In this document: positions 43,355 through 52,292 of the stretch, one piece after another
Layout: every line of letters begins with the position of its first letter
Position numbering within the stretch: the first letter of the stretch is position 1
From: Flavobacterium sedimenticola
GTDB lineage: Bacteria; Bacteroidota; Bacteroidia; Flavobacteriales; Flavobacteriaceae
Length of the DNA stretch: 64,000 nt
Direction: 5' to 3'
NCBI RefSeq assembly: GCF_030053345.1
Contig: NZ_JASGBP010000003.1
Coordinates: 278,249 to 342,248, forward strand
Made by a program: the position numbers and the translations under genes
The notes under the pieces: model-generated
Told to the model about the DNA's origin: nothing
Database searches by the model: none
Seen by the model: the letters and a program-made list of their open reading frames with translations, nothing else

Positions 43355-45127
43355 TTATTTTTTCTCTTTCTTTTCCATTTTCGCTTTTAAGTCGGCCAAA
43401 ATATCATTGTTATCTCCTAAAGTTTGAGCAGGAGCGTTGTTTGAAGAAGCTACATTTTCAGTAGCTGCTTTTACGTTTTTCTCCTCTTCTTCTCTGAAGA
43501 TAGCGGTATGAGAAGCTACGACTCTTTTGAATTCTTTGTTGAACTCAATTACTTTGAATTGGGCTTCTTCTCCTTTTTTCAATTTTTTACCGTCTTCTTT
43601 TTCCAAGTGACGTGTAGGGATAAACGCTACTACATCATCTCCGAAATCAACAGTAGCTCCTTTGTCAACAATCTCAGCGATAGTTCCGGTGTGGATCGTT
43701 CCTACAGCGAAAGCATCTTCATGTTTGTCCCAAGGGTTAGCGGTTGTTTGTTTGTGACCTAAAGACAATTTACGGCCTTCCACATCCAACTCTAATACGA
43801 CTACATCTAATTTATCACCTACGTTAACAAATTCTGACGGGTGTTTGATTTTCTTAGTCCAAGACAAATCAGAGATATATACCAAACCGTCGATTCCTTC
43901 TTCTAACTCTACGAAAATACCGAAGTTAGTAAAGTTTCTAACGATTCCGGTGTGTTTAGAACCTACAGGGTATTTAGAGGTAATATCTGTCCATGGATCT
44001 TGCGTCAATTGTTTGATACCCAAAGACATCTTACGATCGTCTCTGTCTAACGTTAAGATAACGGCTTCTACAGTATCACCCACTTTAACGAAATCTTGAG
44101 CACTTCTTAAATGCGTAGACCAAGACATTTCAGAAACGTGGATTAAACCTTCAACACCTTCCGCTACTTCAATGAAAGCACCGTAGTCAGCAATCACTAC
44201 TACTTTGCCTTTCACTTTGTCACCTACTTGTAAGTTAGCATCTAAAGCATCCCAAGGGTGCGCGTTTAATTGTTTTAAACCTAATTGGATTCTGGTTTTC
44301 TCATCATCAAAGTCTAAGATAACCACGTTCAATTTTTGGTCTAATTCCAATACTTCGCTTGGGTGATTGATTCTTGACCAAGACAAGTCAGTGATGTGGA
44401 TTAATCCGTCAACACCTCCTAAATCGATGAATACACCGTAAGAAGTGATATTTTTAACTACACCTTCTAATACTTGACCTTTTTCTAATTGACCGATGAT
44501 TTCTTTTTTCTGAACTTCGATATCCGCTTCAATCAAGGCTTTGTGTGATACTACCACATTTTTGAATTCGTGGTTGATTTTCACCACTTTGAATTCCATC
44601 ATTTTGTTCACGTATACATCGTAATCACGGATAGGTTTCACATCAATTTGTGACCCCGGTAAGAACGCCTCGATTCCGAAAACATCTACAATCATACCGC
44701 CTTTGGTTCTGCACTTCACGAAACCTTGAACGATTTCTCCGCTTTCGTTAGCCGCAATAACGCGATCCCATGATTTGATAGTTCTGGCTTTTCTGTGTGA
44801 CAATACCAATTGACCTGTTTTGTCCTCACGAACGTCAATCAATACTTCCACTTTGTCCCCAACTTTTAAGTTCGGGTTGTAACGGAACTCGTTCAATGAA
44901 ATTACACCTTCCGATTTCGCGTTAATGTCAACAATAGCGTCTCTGTCAGTAATACGTACTACTACACCTTCTACTACTTCTTCTTGGTCGGTTGAGATAA
45001 ACGTTTTGGTTACTAAGTCTTCAAACTCTTGTAAGTTTTTCTCATCTACCGCGTCAATGCCTTCGGCGTAGTTGTGCCAGTTAAAATCATTTAAAAACGC
45101 TTCTTGTTCTTTGTTTAATACAGCCAT
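43355..45127 (-). CDS. rpsA: 30S ribosomal protein S1
   Basis: A 590-residue S1 with six S1 RNA-binding repeats. The first starts near EVVEGVVVRITDRDAIVDINAKSEGVI and the third and fourth have the strong forms VKNITSYGVFIDLGGVDGLIHITDLSW and VVIADYGAFIEVAEGVEGLIHVSEMSW. A charged linker ends the protein (ADLKAKMEKKEKK). S1 holds mRNA on the ribosome, which is important in this phylum where Shine-Dalgarno sites are mostly absent, as they are in this window. A strong promoter is visible upstream. Confidence 0.96.
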   Translation of the reverse strand: MAVLNKEQEAFLNDFNWHNYAEGIDAVDEKNLQEFEDLVTKTFISTDQEEVVEGVVVRITDRDAIVDINAKSEGVISLNEFRYNPNLKVGDKVEVLIDVREDKTGQLVLSHRKARTIKSWDRVIAANESGEIVQGFVKCRTKGGMIVDVFGIEAFLPGSQIDVKPIRDYDVYVNKMMEFKVVKINHEFKNVVVSHKALIEADIEVQKKEIIGQLEKGQVLEGVVKNITSYGVFIDLGGVDGLIHITDLSWSRINHPSEVLELDQKLNVVILDFDDEKTRIQLGLKQLNAHPWDALDANLQVGDKVKGKVVVIADYGAFIEVAEGVEGLIHVSEMSWSTHLRSAQDFVKVGDTVEAVILTLDRDDRKMSLGIKQLTQDPWTDITSKYPVGSKHTGIVRNFTNFGIFVELEEGIDGLVYISDLSWTKKIKHPSEFVNVGDKLDVVVLELDVEGRKLSLGHKQTTANPWDKHEDAFAVGTIHTGTIAEIVDKGATVDFGDDVVAFIPTRHLEKEDGKKLKKGEEAQFKVIEFNKEFKRVVASHTAIFREEEEKNVKAATENVASSNNAPAQTLGDNNDILADLKAKMEKKEKK

Positions 45128-45246
45128 GCTGATAAAAAAATTTGTATGTTGTGCCGCCTGAGTTTCTTAATGCGAATACAAACACAACAGTGTTAGTTAT
45201 AAATTGTTAGAACCCTTAAGGAAACTCTACTTCGCCAAAAGGTGTG

Positions 45247-45277
45247 CAAAAGTACGCATAAAATCTTAATTACAAAA
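45247..45277 (-). promoter_or_regulatory. Promoter for rpsA
   Basis: On the minus strand TTTTG (45273-45277) is followed after 18 bases by TACTTTTG (45247-45254), a good Bacteroidetes promoter, about 120 bases before the rpsA start. The long leader leaves room for feedback control by S1. Confidence 0.7.
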
Positions 45278-45308
45278 CAATTACGCCAAAAAAAACGAGT
45301 GTTAGGGC

Positions 45309-45425
45309 TTGTTTTTTAGGAGCGAATGGTTCGGGTATGCTTGCGGTCCGTTTTCCTGTCATCCACGCTACACGGTAGCTGGCTCCTGCCAGGGCTGGAC
45401 AGGGATTCGAATCGCATTCTTGGCC
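45309..45425. repeat. GC-rich non-coding block, possible degenerate repeat
   Basis: This part of the gap between rpsA and the nucleoside permease is more GC-rich than its surroundings. It contains CCTGTC/GACAGG arms and a CCTGCC-AGGGC-type small stem. I see no gene in it. It resembles the dispersed intergenic elements elsewhere in the window but shares no long identical block with them. Confidence 0.35.
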
Positions 45426-45431
45426 ACAAAA

Positions 45432-45463
45432 AAACCCGATACGTTTTCCAATGTATCGGGTTT
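45432..45463 (-). terminator. Terminator after nucleoside permease gene
   Basis: AAACCCGATAC pairs with GTATCGGGTTT (11 pairs, ten-base loop). On the minus strand it is followed by a T-run and lies 25 bases after the permease stop. Confidence 0.85.
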
Positions 45464-45487
45464 AATGTTTATTTTATGGCATGGAAA

Positions 45488-46747
45488 CTAATGGCTTACA
45501 TTCGCCACCGCTTTCGGGTCGTGTTGGTGCTTGAATAGTACGGCAAACAATACCGCAATCACTAAAGAGTACGTCGCAAAAGCCAGCCAGATGCTGTGCC
45601 AATCTCTGGCGCCGTCATGCGTAAAAAATTTATCAATGGCCCAACCCGAAGTAAAGCTTCCCAAAACCGCTCCAAAGCCGTTAGTCATCATCATAAACAA
45701 GCCTTGAGCCGAAGACCGAATCTTGGCATTGGTAGACGTTTCCACAAACAATGAGCCTGAAATATTAAAGAAATCAAAGGCCATTCCGTATACGATACAT
45801 GACAATATAATCATCCACAAACCATCGGTTGGATTTCCGTAAGCAAACAAGCCAAAACGCAACACCCAAGCCAACATCGAAATCAACATCACTTGTTTGA
45901 TACCAAATCGCTTTAAGAAAAACGGTATCGCTAAAATAAACAAGGTTTCCGATACCTGAGAAATCGACATGATAATCGTAGAATACTTCACTACAAAGGA
46001 ATCGGCATATTCCGGTACATTTTTAAATTCGTCTAAAAACACATCGCCATAGGCATTGGTCAACTGCAAAGCTCCGCCCAAAAACATCGAGAAAATAAAG
46101 AACAACGCCATCTTGTAAGTCCCGAACAATTTAAAGGCTTCCAAACCCAACGATTCCACAAACGAAGCTTTTTCACTTTTAGTATGTTGCGGCTTGCACT
46201 GCGGTAAGGTAAAAGCGTACAATCCTAACAATAACGCCGCAATTCCGGCTATATAAAACTGATAGGCCGTCGCTTTGTTTCCGGTTAAATTGGTCAGCCA
46301 CATCGCCGCTATGAAACCAATGGTTCCCCAAACTCTAATCGGAGGAAAATCTTTCACCACATCGCTATCGGCACTGTTTTTCAAAGCGGTATAGGAAATC
46401 GAATTCGACAGTGCAATGGTCGGCATATAGCAACACATCGCCGCCAACATCACGTAAATAAAATTATCGGGGGTTGTAACTTGCGGCAAGTAAAATAAAA
46501 CTAAAGCATATAGTATGTGGAGAATTCCGTAAAGTCGTTCGGCATTCACCCAACGGTCGGCTATAATTCCGGTTAACGTCGGCATGAATAAGGAAGCAAT
46601 TCCCATGGTGCCAAACACCAATCCGAATTGGGTTCCGTCCCATTGTTTGGTGCCGAACCAAAAATTGGCAATCGTAATCAGCCACGCACCCCAAACAAAG
46701 AACTGAAAGAAGTTCATGGCAATTAATCTGTTTTTGATACTCATCAT
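45488..46747 (-). CDS. Nucleoside permease (NHS family, MFS)
   Basis: A 419-residue, twelve-helix transporter of the nucleoside:H+ symporter family. It begins IKNRLIAMNFFQFFVWGAWLITIANFWFGTKQWDG, followed by GIASLFMPTLTGIIADRWVNAERLYGILH, which are family signatures, and ends with a cytoplasmic KHQHDPKAVANVSH tail. It imports nucleosides for salvage, which fits its neighbour Cmk, a pyrimidine nucleotide kinase. An alternative start one codon later is equally possible. Confidence 0.9.
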   Translation of the reverse strand: MMSIKNRLIAMNFFQFFVWGAWLITIANFWFGTKQWDGTQFGLVFGTMGIASLFMPTLTGIIADRWVNAERLYGILHILYALVLFYLPQVTTPDNFIYVMLAAMCCYMPTIALSNSISYTALKNSADSDVVKDFPPIRVWGTIGFIAAMWLTNLTGNKATAYQFYIAGIAALLLGLYAFTLPQCKPQHTKSEKASFVESLGLEAFKLFGTYKMALFFIFSMFLGGALQLTNAYGDVFLDEFKNVPEYADSFVVKYSTIIMSISQVSETLFILAIPFFLKRFGIKQVMLISMLAWVLRFGLFAYGNPTDGLWMIILSCIVYGMAFDFFNISGSLFVETSTNAKIRSSAQGLFMMMTNGFGAVLGSFTSGWAIDKFFTHDGARDWHSIWLAFATYSLVIAVLFAVLFKHQHDPKAVANVSH

Positions 46748-46815
46748 AAATAGTTGGTTTTGGTTGTAAAAAAATAACCCGTAAATCTACTATTTAAATT
46801 GAGATAAACAAATAA

Positions 46816-47508
46816 TTATAACGATTTCGAAACTTTCGCCACTAATTCGAGAACCGCTTCAAATTGTTCTTCGCGGGTGAGTGCCGAGTTGTCTATTTCA
46901 ATGGCGCCATCAGCCATGACTAAAGGCGAATCTTCGCGGTGGGTATCAATGTGGTCGCGTTCTTCCACATTTTTCAATACGGCTTCAAAAGACACGTTTT
47001 GTCCTTTCGCCTGCAGTTCATCGTAACGACGGCGTGCTCGGGTTTCCGGACTGGCCGTCATGAATATCTTAAGTTCGGCATCCGGAAATACCACCGTACC
47101 GATATCGCGACCATCCATCACAATCCCTTTGTCTTTCCCCATTTGTTGTTGCTGCTCCACCAATTTAGCCCGCACTTCCGAAACCTCAGCAATCTTACTC
47201 ACATAACCCGACACTTCAATGGTACGGATTGCCGCCTCTACATTGACCCCATTCAAATACATTTCGGCAAAACCCAAATCGGGATTGAACTCAAAATGCA
47301 ATTTAATATAAGGCAAACTGTTGATTAAAGTTTGCTTGTCGAAAAAATCGGGACCGATGCAACCGTTTTGCATGGCAAAATAAGTCACGGCACGATACAT
47401 CGCTCCGGAATCGACATACACATAGCCTAGGTGTTTGGCTAATTGCTTGGCTAAAGTACTTTTTCCGGTGGACGAAAATCCGTCGATGGCTATGGTAATC
47501 TTTTTCAA
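46816..47508 (-). CDS. cmk: Cytidylate kinase
   Basis: This enzyme phosphorylates CMP and dCMP with ATP. The 230-residue protein has the P-loop IDGFSSTGKSTLAKQLAKHLG, YVDSGAMYRAVTY, the MDGRDIGTVVFPDAELKIFMTASPETRARRR block and LID segment. Full length and intact. It lies 19 bases upstream of... the end of the porQ gene region, with porQ read before it on the same strand, a linkage usual in Flavobacteriaceae. Confidence 0.96.
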   Translation of the reverse strand: MKKITIAIDGFSSTGKSTLAKQLAKHLGYVYVDSGAMYRAVTYFAMQNGCIGPDFFDKQTLINSLPYIKLHFEFNPDLGFAEMYLNGVNVEAAIRTIEVSGYVSKIAEVSEVRAKLVEQQQQMGKDKGIVMDGRDIGTVVFPDAELKIFMTASPETRARRRYDELQAKGQNVSFEAVLKNVEERDHIDTHREDSPLVMADGAIEIDNSALTREEQFEAVLELVAKVSKSL

Positions 47509-47526
47509 AATACTGAGTAAATATTA

Positions 47527-48558
47527 TTAATAACTATTCCCCGAAAAATCGATGGTTAGACCAAACAAACTGGTATTAGCAGCCAACGTGTATCTCGAAT
47601 ACGAATAATTAAATTTTAAATTATTGATTTTCAAACCAAATCCCACCGACAAACCGGAGAAATTTCGCTGCTCTAAAATACGCAATTCTTCGGCTCTTCT
47701 GAAATTGTAACCCAAACGAATATTGAATCCTTTTTCGGGAAACAATTCGGCACCCACAATAACGTGACGCAACGCGTTGTTAAAAAAAGATACTTTCTCG
47801 GGTGTGGAACTGCCGTCAAGTGAACCTTCTGCTCTATTCGGATTGGAAAAAGCCAATTGCCATTGTTGCATATTCTCTAAGGTTAAATGCCAACGAATGG
47901 GTACATTTTCCATCAATTGCGACACCCCTATCATGACTTCCAAAGGCAATTTTTCGCGGGTTTCGGCATACGGTGTAATTTGGGTTCCGATGTTTCGGAT
48001 GGCAATCGCCCAGTTCACATCGTTGCGCGTATCGATAAACAAAGCGCCGATATCAATGGCTGCTCCGAATGAATTATAACTTTCTAAGGTCGATGAAATG
48101 AGCTTGGCATTGGCACCGATGTAAAAATCGGTAAACGGAATATTATACGCATAGCCAAATGTCAATGCAATTTCACTTCCGGTAAATTCCGAGGTTTTTT
48201 GCCCGTTCTCGTCATACCCGTCAAATTTTCCGTAATTCACATAATTGACACCGCCGAAAAAAGTTTGCACATGGCGGTCGTAGGTATAGGCATAAGAAGC
48301 CGTACCATAGGTAACTTCGCCAAAATAACTCCCGTAATTTAACGAGAGTTTGTTGTCCATTTCCGCATTAATACAGGCCGGATTAAAATGGGCCTGGTTC
48401 ACATCGTTATCGTAAAACGTCAACACTTTTCCGCCAATAGCCGCTTGGCGAGGCGAGGTAACTAAGTTTAGAAATTGGTATACCGACTTGCCTCCAACTT
48501 GCCCAAATGAGGCAAAACCGGCGAGGCAAAACACAGTACAGATGGTATTTCTAAACAT
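47527..48558 (-). CDS. porQ: Type IX secretion system protein PorQ
   Basis: PorQ belongs to the attachment complex of the type IX secretion system, which exports adhesins and enzymes in Bacteroidetes. I place the start at MFRNTICTVFCLAGFASFG, which gives a proper signal peptide and a 343-residue protein; a longer frame begins 84 bases earlier but has no signal. The mature part starts GGKSVYQFLNLVTSPRQAAIGGKVLTFYDNDVNQAHFNPACIN, the family signature. A beta barrel with strands such as KLSLNYGSYFGEVTYGTASYAYTYD follows, ending in the outer-membrane style LFGLTIDFSGNSY. Confidence 0.92.
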   Translation of the reverse strand: MFRNTICTVFCLAGFASFGQVGGKSVYQFLNLVTSPRQAAIGGKVLTFYDNDVNQAHFNPACINAEMDNKLSLNYGSYFGEVTYGTASYAYTYDRHVQTFFGGVNYVNYGKFDGYDENGQKTSEFTGSEIALTFGYAYNIPFTDFYIGANAKLISSTLESYNSFGAAIDIGALFIDTRNDVNWAIAIRNIGTQITPYAETREKLPLEVMIGVSQLMENVPIRWHLTLENMQQWQLAFSNPNRAEGSLDGSSTPEKVSFFNNALRHVIVGAELFPEKGFNIRLGYNFRRAEELRILEQRNFSGLSVGFGLKINNLKFNYSYSRYTLAANTSLFGLTIDFSGNSY

Positions 48559-48636
48559 TAAAAAAGACTTATGGCTACAACTATAACGAAAATGCGAAGA
48601 TATTATTTTATATCGGAGGAAAAAAGTTAATAAAAA

Positions 48637-48660
48637 AGGCATGAGTGGTGACTCATGCCT
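48637..48660 (-). terminator. Terminator after lon
   Basis: AGGCATGAGT/ACTCATGCCT form ten perfect pairs with a four-base loop. On the minus strand the stem is followed by TTTTTTATT; it lies 25 bases after the lon stop. Confidence 0.88.
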
Positions 48661-48684
48661 GTAATTTCTAGCGCGTTACATTAC

Positions 48685-51135
48685 TTACAATTTCTTGGCA
48701 TTTTTTACTTTTTGATGCGTAACCGCAATGGCGATAACTTCACTCATTTCTTTTACGTAGTGAAATGTCAATCCTTCCAAATATTCGGGTTTGATTTCGT
48801 CAATATCGCTCTTGTTTTCACGACACAATATGATTTCTTTGATGTTGGCTCTTTTGGCCGCCAGAATTTTTTCTTTGATTCCTCCTACCGGCAACACCTT
48901 CCCACGAAGGGTAATTTCACCGGTCATAGCCAAATCTTTTTTCACTTTTCGTTGCGTAAGTAAGGATACCAAAGAAGTTAGCATGGCAATTCCGGCACTT
49001 GGTCCGTCCTTAGGCGTGGCGCCTTCGGGCACGTGCAAATGGATATTGTATTTACCTATCAGCTCCGGATCGATTTCGAAGAGATCTGCATTGGCTTTGA
49101 GGTATTCCAAAGCAATCGTAGCCGATTCTTTCATCACCGTACCCAAGTTTCCGGTTAACGTTAAGGTTCCTTTGCCCGGAGAAATCAAGGATTCGATAAA
49201 TAAAATATCGCCACCTACAGATGTCCATGCCAATCCGGTCACTACACCGGCCACATCGTTATTTTCCGATTTGTCGCGCTCCATTTTGGGCGCTCCCAGA
49301 ATCGCTACGATATCTTCGTTGGATACTTTTTTGTTGTAGGCTTCTTCCATCGCTACCGATTTGGCGGCGTTGCGAATCACTTGCGCTATTTTAGCTTCCA
49401 AACCACGAACACCCGATTCTCGGGTATACCCTTCCACAATTTTTTCCAATTGCTTTTTGCCGATGGTTAAATCTTTAGTGGTCAATCCGTGCTCTTTTAA
49501 CTGCTTCGGTACCAAATGCTGGCGGGCAATTTCGATTTTTTCTTCGATGGTGTATCCCGACATTTTAATTACCTCCATACGATCTTTCAAAGCCGGCTGA
49601 ATAGTAGCCATATTGTTGGAAGTGGCGATAAACATCACCTTCGATAAATCGTAACCCATCTCCAAGAAATTATCGTAGAACTCCTTATTTTGTTCCGGGT
49701 CTAACACTTCTAATAAAGCCGAAGACGGGTCGCCTTGATGGCTGCTCGACAATTTATCGATTTCATCCAACACAAACACCGGATTGGACGTCCCGGCTTT
49801 TTTCAAACTCTGAATGATTCTTCCCGGCATGGCCCCAATATAGGTTTTACGGTGACCTCGAATCTCTGCTTCGTCTCGCAATCCGCCCAATGAAATACGC
49901 ACATATTCTCTGCCCAACGCCTCGGCTATCGATTTTCCGATGGAGGTTTTACCCACGCCCGGAGGTCCGGTCAAACAAATGATGGGCGACTTCATATCGT
50001 TGCGCAATTTAAGCACCGCTAAATGCTCGATGATGCGCTTTTTTACATCTTCCAAACCAAAATGGTCGCGGTCTAATATTTTTTGAGCGTGTTTTAAATC
50101 GAAATTATCTTTGGAATATTCGTTCCAAGGCAATTCTAAAAACAGCTCCAAATAGTTTCTTTGGATACCGAAATCGGGAGATTGCGGATTGGTGCGTTGC
50201 AATTTGGAGATTTCTTTTTCAAAATGCTTGGCGGTTTTTTCATCCCATTTTTTGGTTTTTGCCTTTTGACGCATTTCTTCAATTTCCTGCTCATACGAAA
50301 CCCCGCCCAGTTCTTCCTGAATGGTTTTCATTTGTTGCTGCAGAAAATACTCGCGTTGCTGTTGGTCTAAATCAAAACGAACTTTCGATTGAATATCGTT
50401 TTTCAATTCCAACTTTTGCAACTCTACGTTCATGTAACGCAGGGTTTCCATAGCGCGTTCTTTGAGCACGTTAATCATCAACAAATCTTGTTTTTCCTTT
50501 ACGGAAAGATTCATGTTAGAGGAAACAAAATTGATTAAAAACGATTGGCTCTCAATATTTTTGATGGCAAAAGTGGCTTCGGTTGGGATATTCGGACTTT
50601 CCTTAATGATTTCAATGGCTAATTCCCGAATCGAATCGACAATGGCTTGAAACTCGGTGTCATTTTTTTTCGGTCTTTCCTCGGCTACTTCTTTGATAGT
50701 GGCTTTTAAATACGGTGTTTCAGAAGTTACCGTGTCAATTTCAAAACGCTTTTTTCCTTGCAATATCACCGTGACATTGCCATCGGGCATTTTTAAAACG
50801 CGAAGGATTTGCGCGACGGTTCCTATGGTATGAATATCACTCTTAGTAGGATCTTCATCCTCTTCATTCTTTTGGGCCACGACCCCGATAATTTTATTTC
50901 CGGCATTGGCATCATTGATTAACTTAATCGATTTATCTCTTCCGGCAGTAATCGGAATAACAACACCCGGAAATAAAACGGTATTGCGAAGCGGCAATAT
51001 GGGTAACGAATTAGGAAGTAACTCTTTATTCATTTCCTCTTCATCCTCGGGTGTTAAGAGCGGAATTAAATCGGTTTCGGTATCGAACTCTTGCAGTGAC
51101 AGATTGTCAAGCGTTAAGATAGTATGGTTTGACAT
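48685..51135 (-). CDS. lon: ATP-dependent Lon protease
   Basis: An 816-residue AAA+ protease that degrades misfolded and regulatory proteins. Order: N-terminal LON substrate domain (PILPLRNTVLFPGVVIPITAGRDKSI), coiled coil, AAA+ module with Walker A GPPGVGKTSIGKS and Walker B VFVLDEIDKL, then the S16 peptidase with GVVTGLAWTSVGG and the catalytic segment PKDGPSAGIAMLTSL with the Ser/Lys dyad (Lys in VGGIKEKILAAKR). Full length and intact. Confidence 0.97.
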   Translation of the reverse strand: MSNHTILTLDNLSLQEFDTETDLIPLLTPEDEEEMNKELLPNSLPILPLRNTVLFPGVVIPITAGRDKSIKLINDANAGNKIIGVVAQKNEEDEDPTKSDIHTIGTVAQILRVLKMPDGNVTVILQGKKRFEIDTVTSETPYLKATIKEVAEERPKKNDTEFQAIVDSIRELAIEIIKESPNIPTEATFAIKNIESQSFLINFVSSNMNLSVKEKQDLLMINVLKERAMETLRYMNVELQKLELKNDIQSKVRFDLDQQQREYFLQQQMKTIQEELGGVSYEQEIEEMRQKAKTKKWDEKTAKHFEKEISKLQRTNPQSPDFGIQRNYLELFLELPWNEYSKDNFDLKHAQKILDRDHFGLEDVKKRIIEHLAVLKLRNDMKSPIICLTGPPGVGKTSIGKSIAEALGREYVRISLGGLRDEAEIRGHRKTYIGAMPGRIIQSLKKAGTSNPVFVLDEIDKLSSSHQGDPSSALLEVLDPEQNKEFYDNFLEMGYDLSKVMFIATSNNMATIQPALKDRMEVIKMSGYTIEEKIEIARQHLVPKQLKEHGLTTKDLTIGKKQLEKIVEGYTRESGVRGLEAKIAQVIRNAAKSVAMEEAYNKKVSNEDIVAILGAPKMERDKSENNDVAGVVTGLAWTSVGGDILFIESLISPGKGTLTLTGNLGTVMKESATIALEYLKANADLFEIDPELIGKYNIHLHVPEGATPKDGPSAGIAMLTSLVSLLTQRKVKKDLAMTGEITLRGKVLPVGGIKEKILAAKRANIKEIILCRENKSDIDEIKPEYLEGLTFHYVKEMSEVIAIAVTHQKVKNAKKL

Positions 51136-51184
51136 GTGGTATTTGATTTGGTCAAATTGACATTAAAAGTTATGTAATGCTAAA

Positions 51185-51192
51185 CAAAAGTA
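51185..51192 (-). promoter_or_regulatory. -7 box for lon
   Basis: On the minus strand this reads TACTTTTG, identical to the rpsA -7 box, about 50 bases before the lon ATG. No clear -33 TTG is seen at the right distance. Confidence 0.5.
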
Positions 51193-51347
51193 AGCCAACT
51201 TATAACACTTATACATTAAAATCGACGTACTGCAATTGTATCAGGCGAAAATCATCTGAACAGATTAGCGCTATCGTATGACAAGGATTATGCCGAAAAA
51301 AAAATCCGCCAAAATGACGGATTATCAAATATACTGAGAGAACAGAA

Positions 51348-52247
51348 TTAATATTCTACATCAAAGGCGCCTTCGGTTACCGTAAACGGTGTGGTTCCGT
51401 TAGTCACATAACTGAACGTTCCTTTGATTCGTGTGGCGGTTTTGGAAACAATGGTCACACTTCCTGAAACCGCATTGTAATCGTTTCCATCAAAATCATA
51501 TATGGCCTGAACCAAATCGGTAGCTGTATTTCCGGTAATATTGTAGGTCCCCGGTCCCAGTGAACTTCTTACCGAAACGGTCATCGAATTAAGATCGGCA
51601 TCTTGTGCTGCCACACTAATGAATTCTTGAGCACCAATTTGGGTGGTGATGGCTAATATATCAACATCAACAAACTCAGAACCGCCAACCTTAGCATAAA
51701 AAGTATCACCGGTTTGACCTTGGGTAATAAATGGAATGTTCGTAAACTCTCCATTAGTAAATTGTACCGGTAGTATGGAACTCACGGTGGTATCAGACCA
51801 ATACCCTTTAAAGTTAAATGTTCCCGATATGGTATTATTGGTTGTATTGATATTGGTAATGGTAATCGAACCGGTATTTTCTTCCGGATTGTCAAAGTTT
51901 GTTGACCAATAGCCGTATTCCGAACCTGCCGGTGTATAGGCTAACAGGTTGGTATTGGCCGGATATGTTCCTGTCGCTGACGCGTCAATTAAAAACCCAA
52001 ATCCTTCCCCGTTTGGTCGTATGGCACTTATGGTGATAAAGTTTCCTGAGATAACGGCTTGCGTAGCTGTAGCTGTCCAGGTAGAACCGCTGAAATCCGC
52101 TTTAAACACCGCAGGACCCGAATTACCTCCTCCAAAATCATCTAAATTAAGAGCACTATCAATAGGCTCATTTTCACAAGAAGTAAAGGCAAAAGCAGTT
52201 AAAATCAGAAATATGCCGGTTAAAAATTTGAAGTTTTTCATGTTCAT
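51348..52247 (-). CDS. Lipoprotein with two DUF6252-like domains
   Basis: Starting at MNMKNFKF gives a lipoprotein signal (FLTGIFLILTAFAFTSC) and about 299 residues; an earlier in-frame ATG lies inside the promoter and is not used. Two similar halves follow: FKADFSGSTWTATATQAVISGNFITISAI...GTFNFKGYW, and FYAKVGGSEFVDVDILAITTQIGAQEFISVAA...GTFSYVTN. Each is a DUF6252-like all-beta domain. Such proteins are surface lipoproteins of unknown function in flavobacteria. Some family members are single-domain, so this one looks like a tandem duplication. Confidence 0.75.
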   Translation of the reverse strand: MNMKNFKFLTGIFLILTAFAFTSCENEPIDSALNLDDFGGGNSGPAVFKADFSGSTWTATATQAVISGNFITISAIRPNGEGFGFLIDASATGTYPANTNLLAYTPAGSEYGYWSTNFDNPEENTGSITITNINTTNNTISGTFNFKGYWSDTTVSSILPVQFTNGEFTNIPFITQGQTGDTFYAKVGGSEFVDVDILAITTQIGAQEFISVAAQDADLNSMTVSVRSSLGPGTYNITGNTATDLVQAIYDFDGNDYNAVSGSVTIVSKTATRIKGTFSYVTNGTTPFTVTEGAFDVEY

Positions 52248-52262
52248 TTTAGAATTAAAGCC

Positions 52263-52292
52263 CAAATATAATTTTTTTTAGATTGATGACAA
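52263..52292 (-). promoter_or_regulatory. Promoter for DUF6252 lipoprotein
   Basis: On the minus strand TTG (52290-52292) and TATATTTG (52263-52270) are 19 bases apart. The -33 box lies inside the last codons of the UMF1 transporter gene. The leader is only about 10-15 bases, which decides the start codon of the lipoprotein. Confidence 0.65.
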
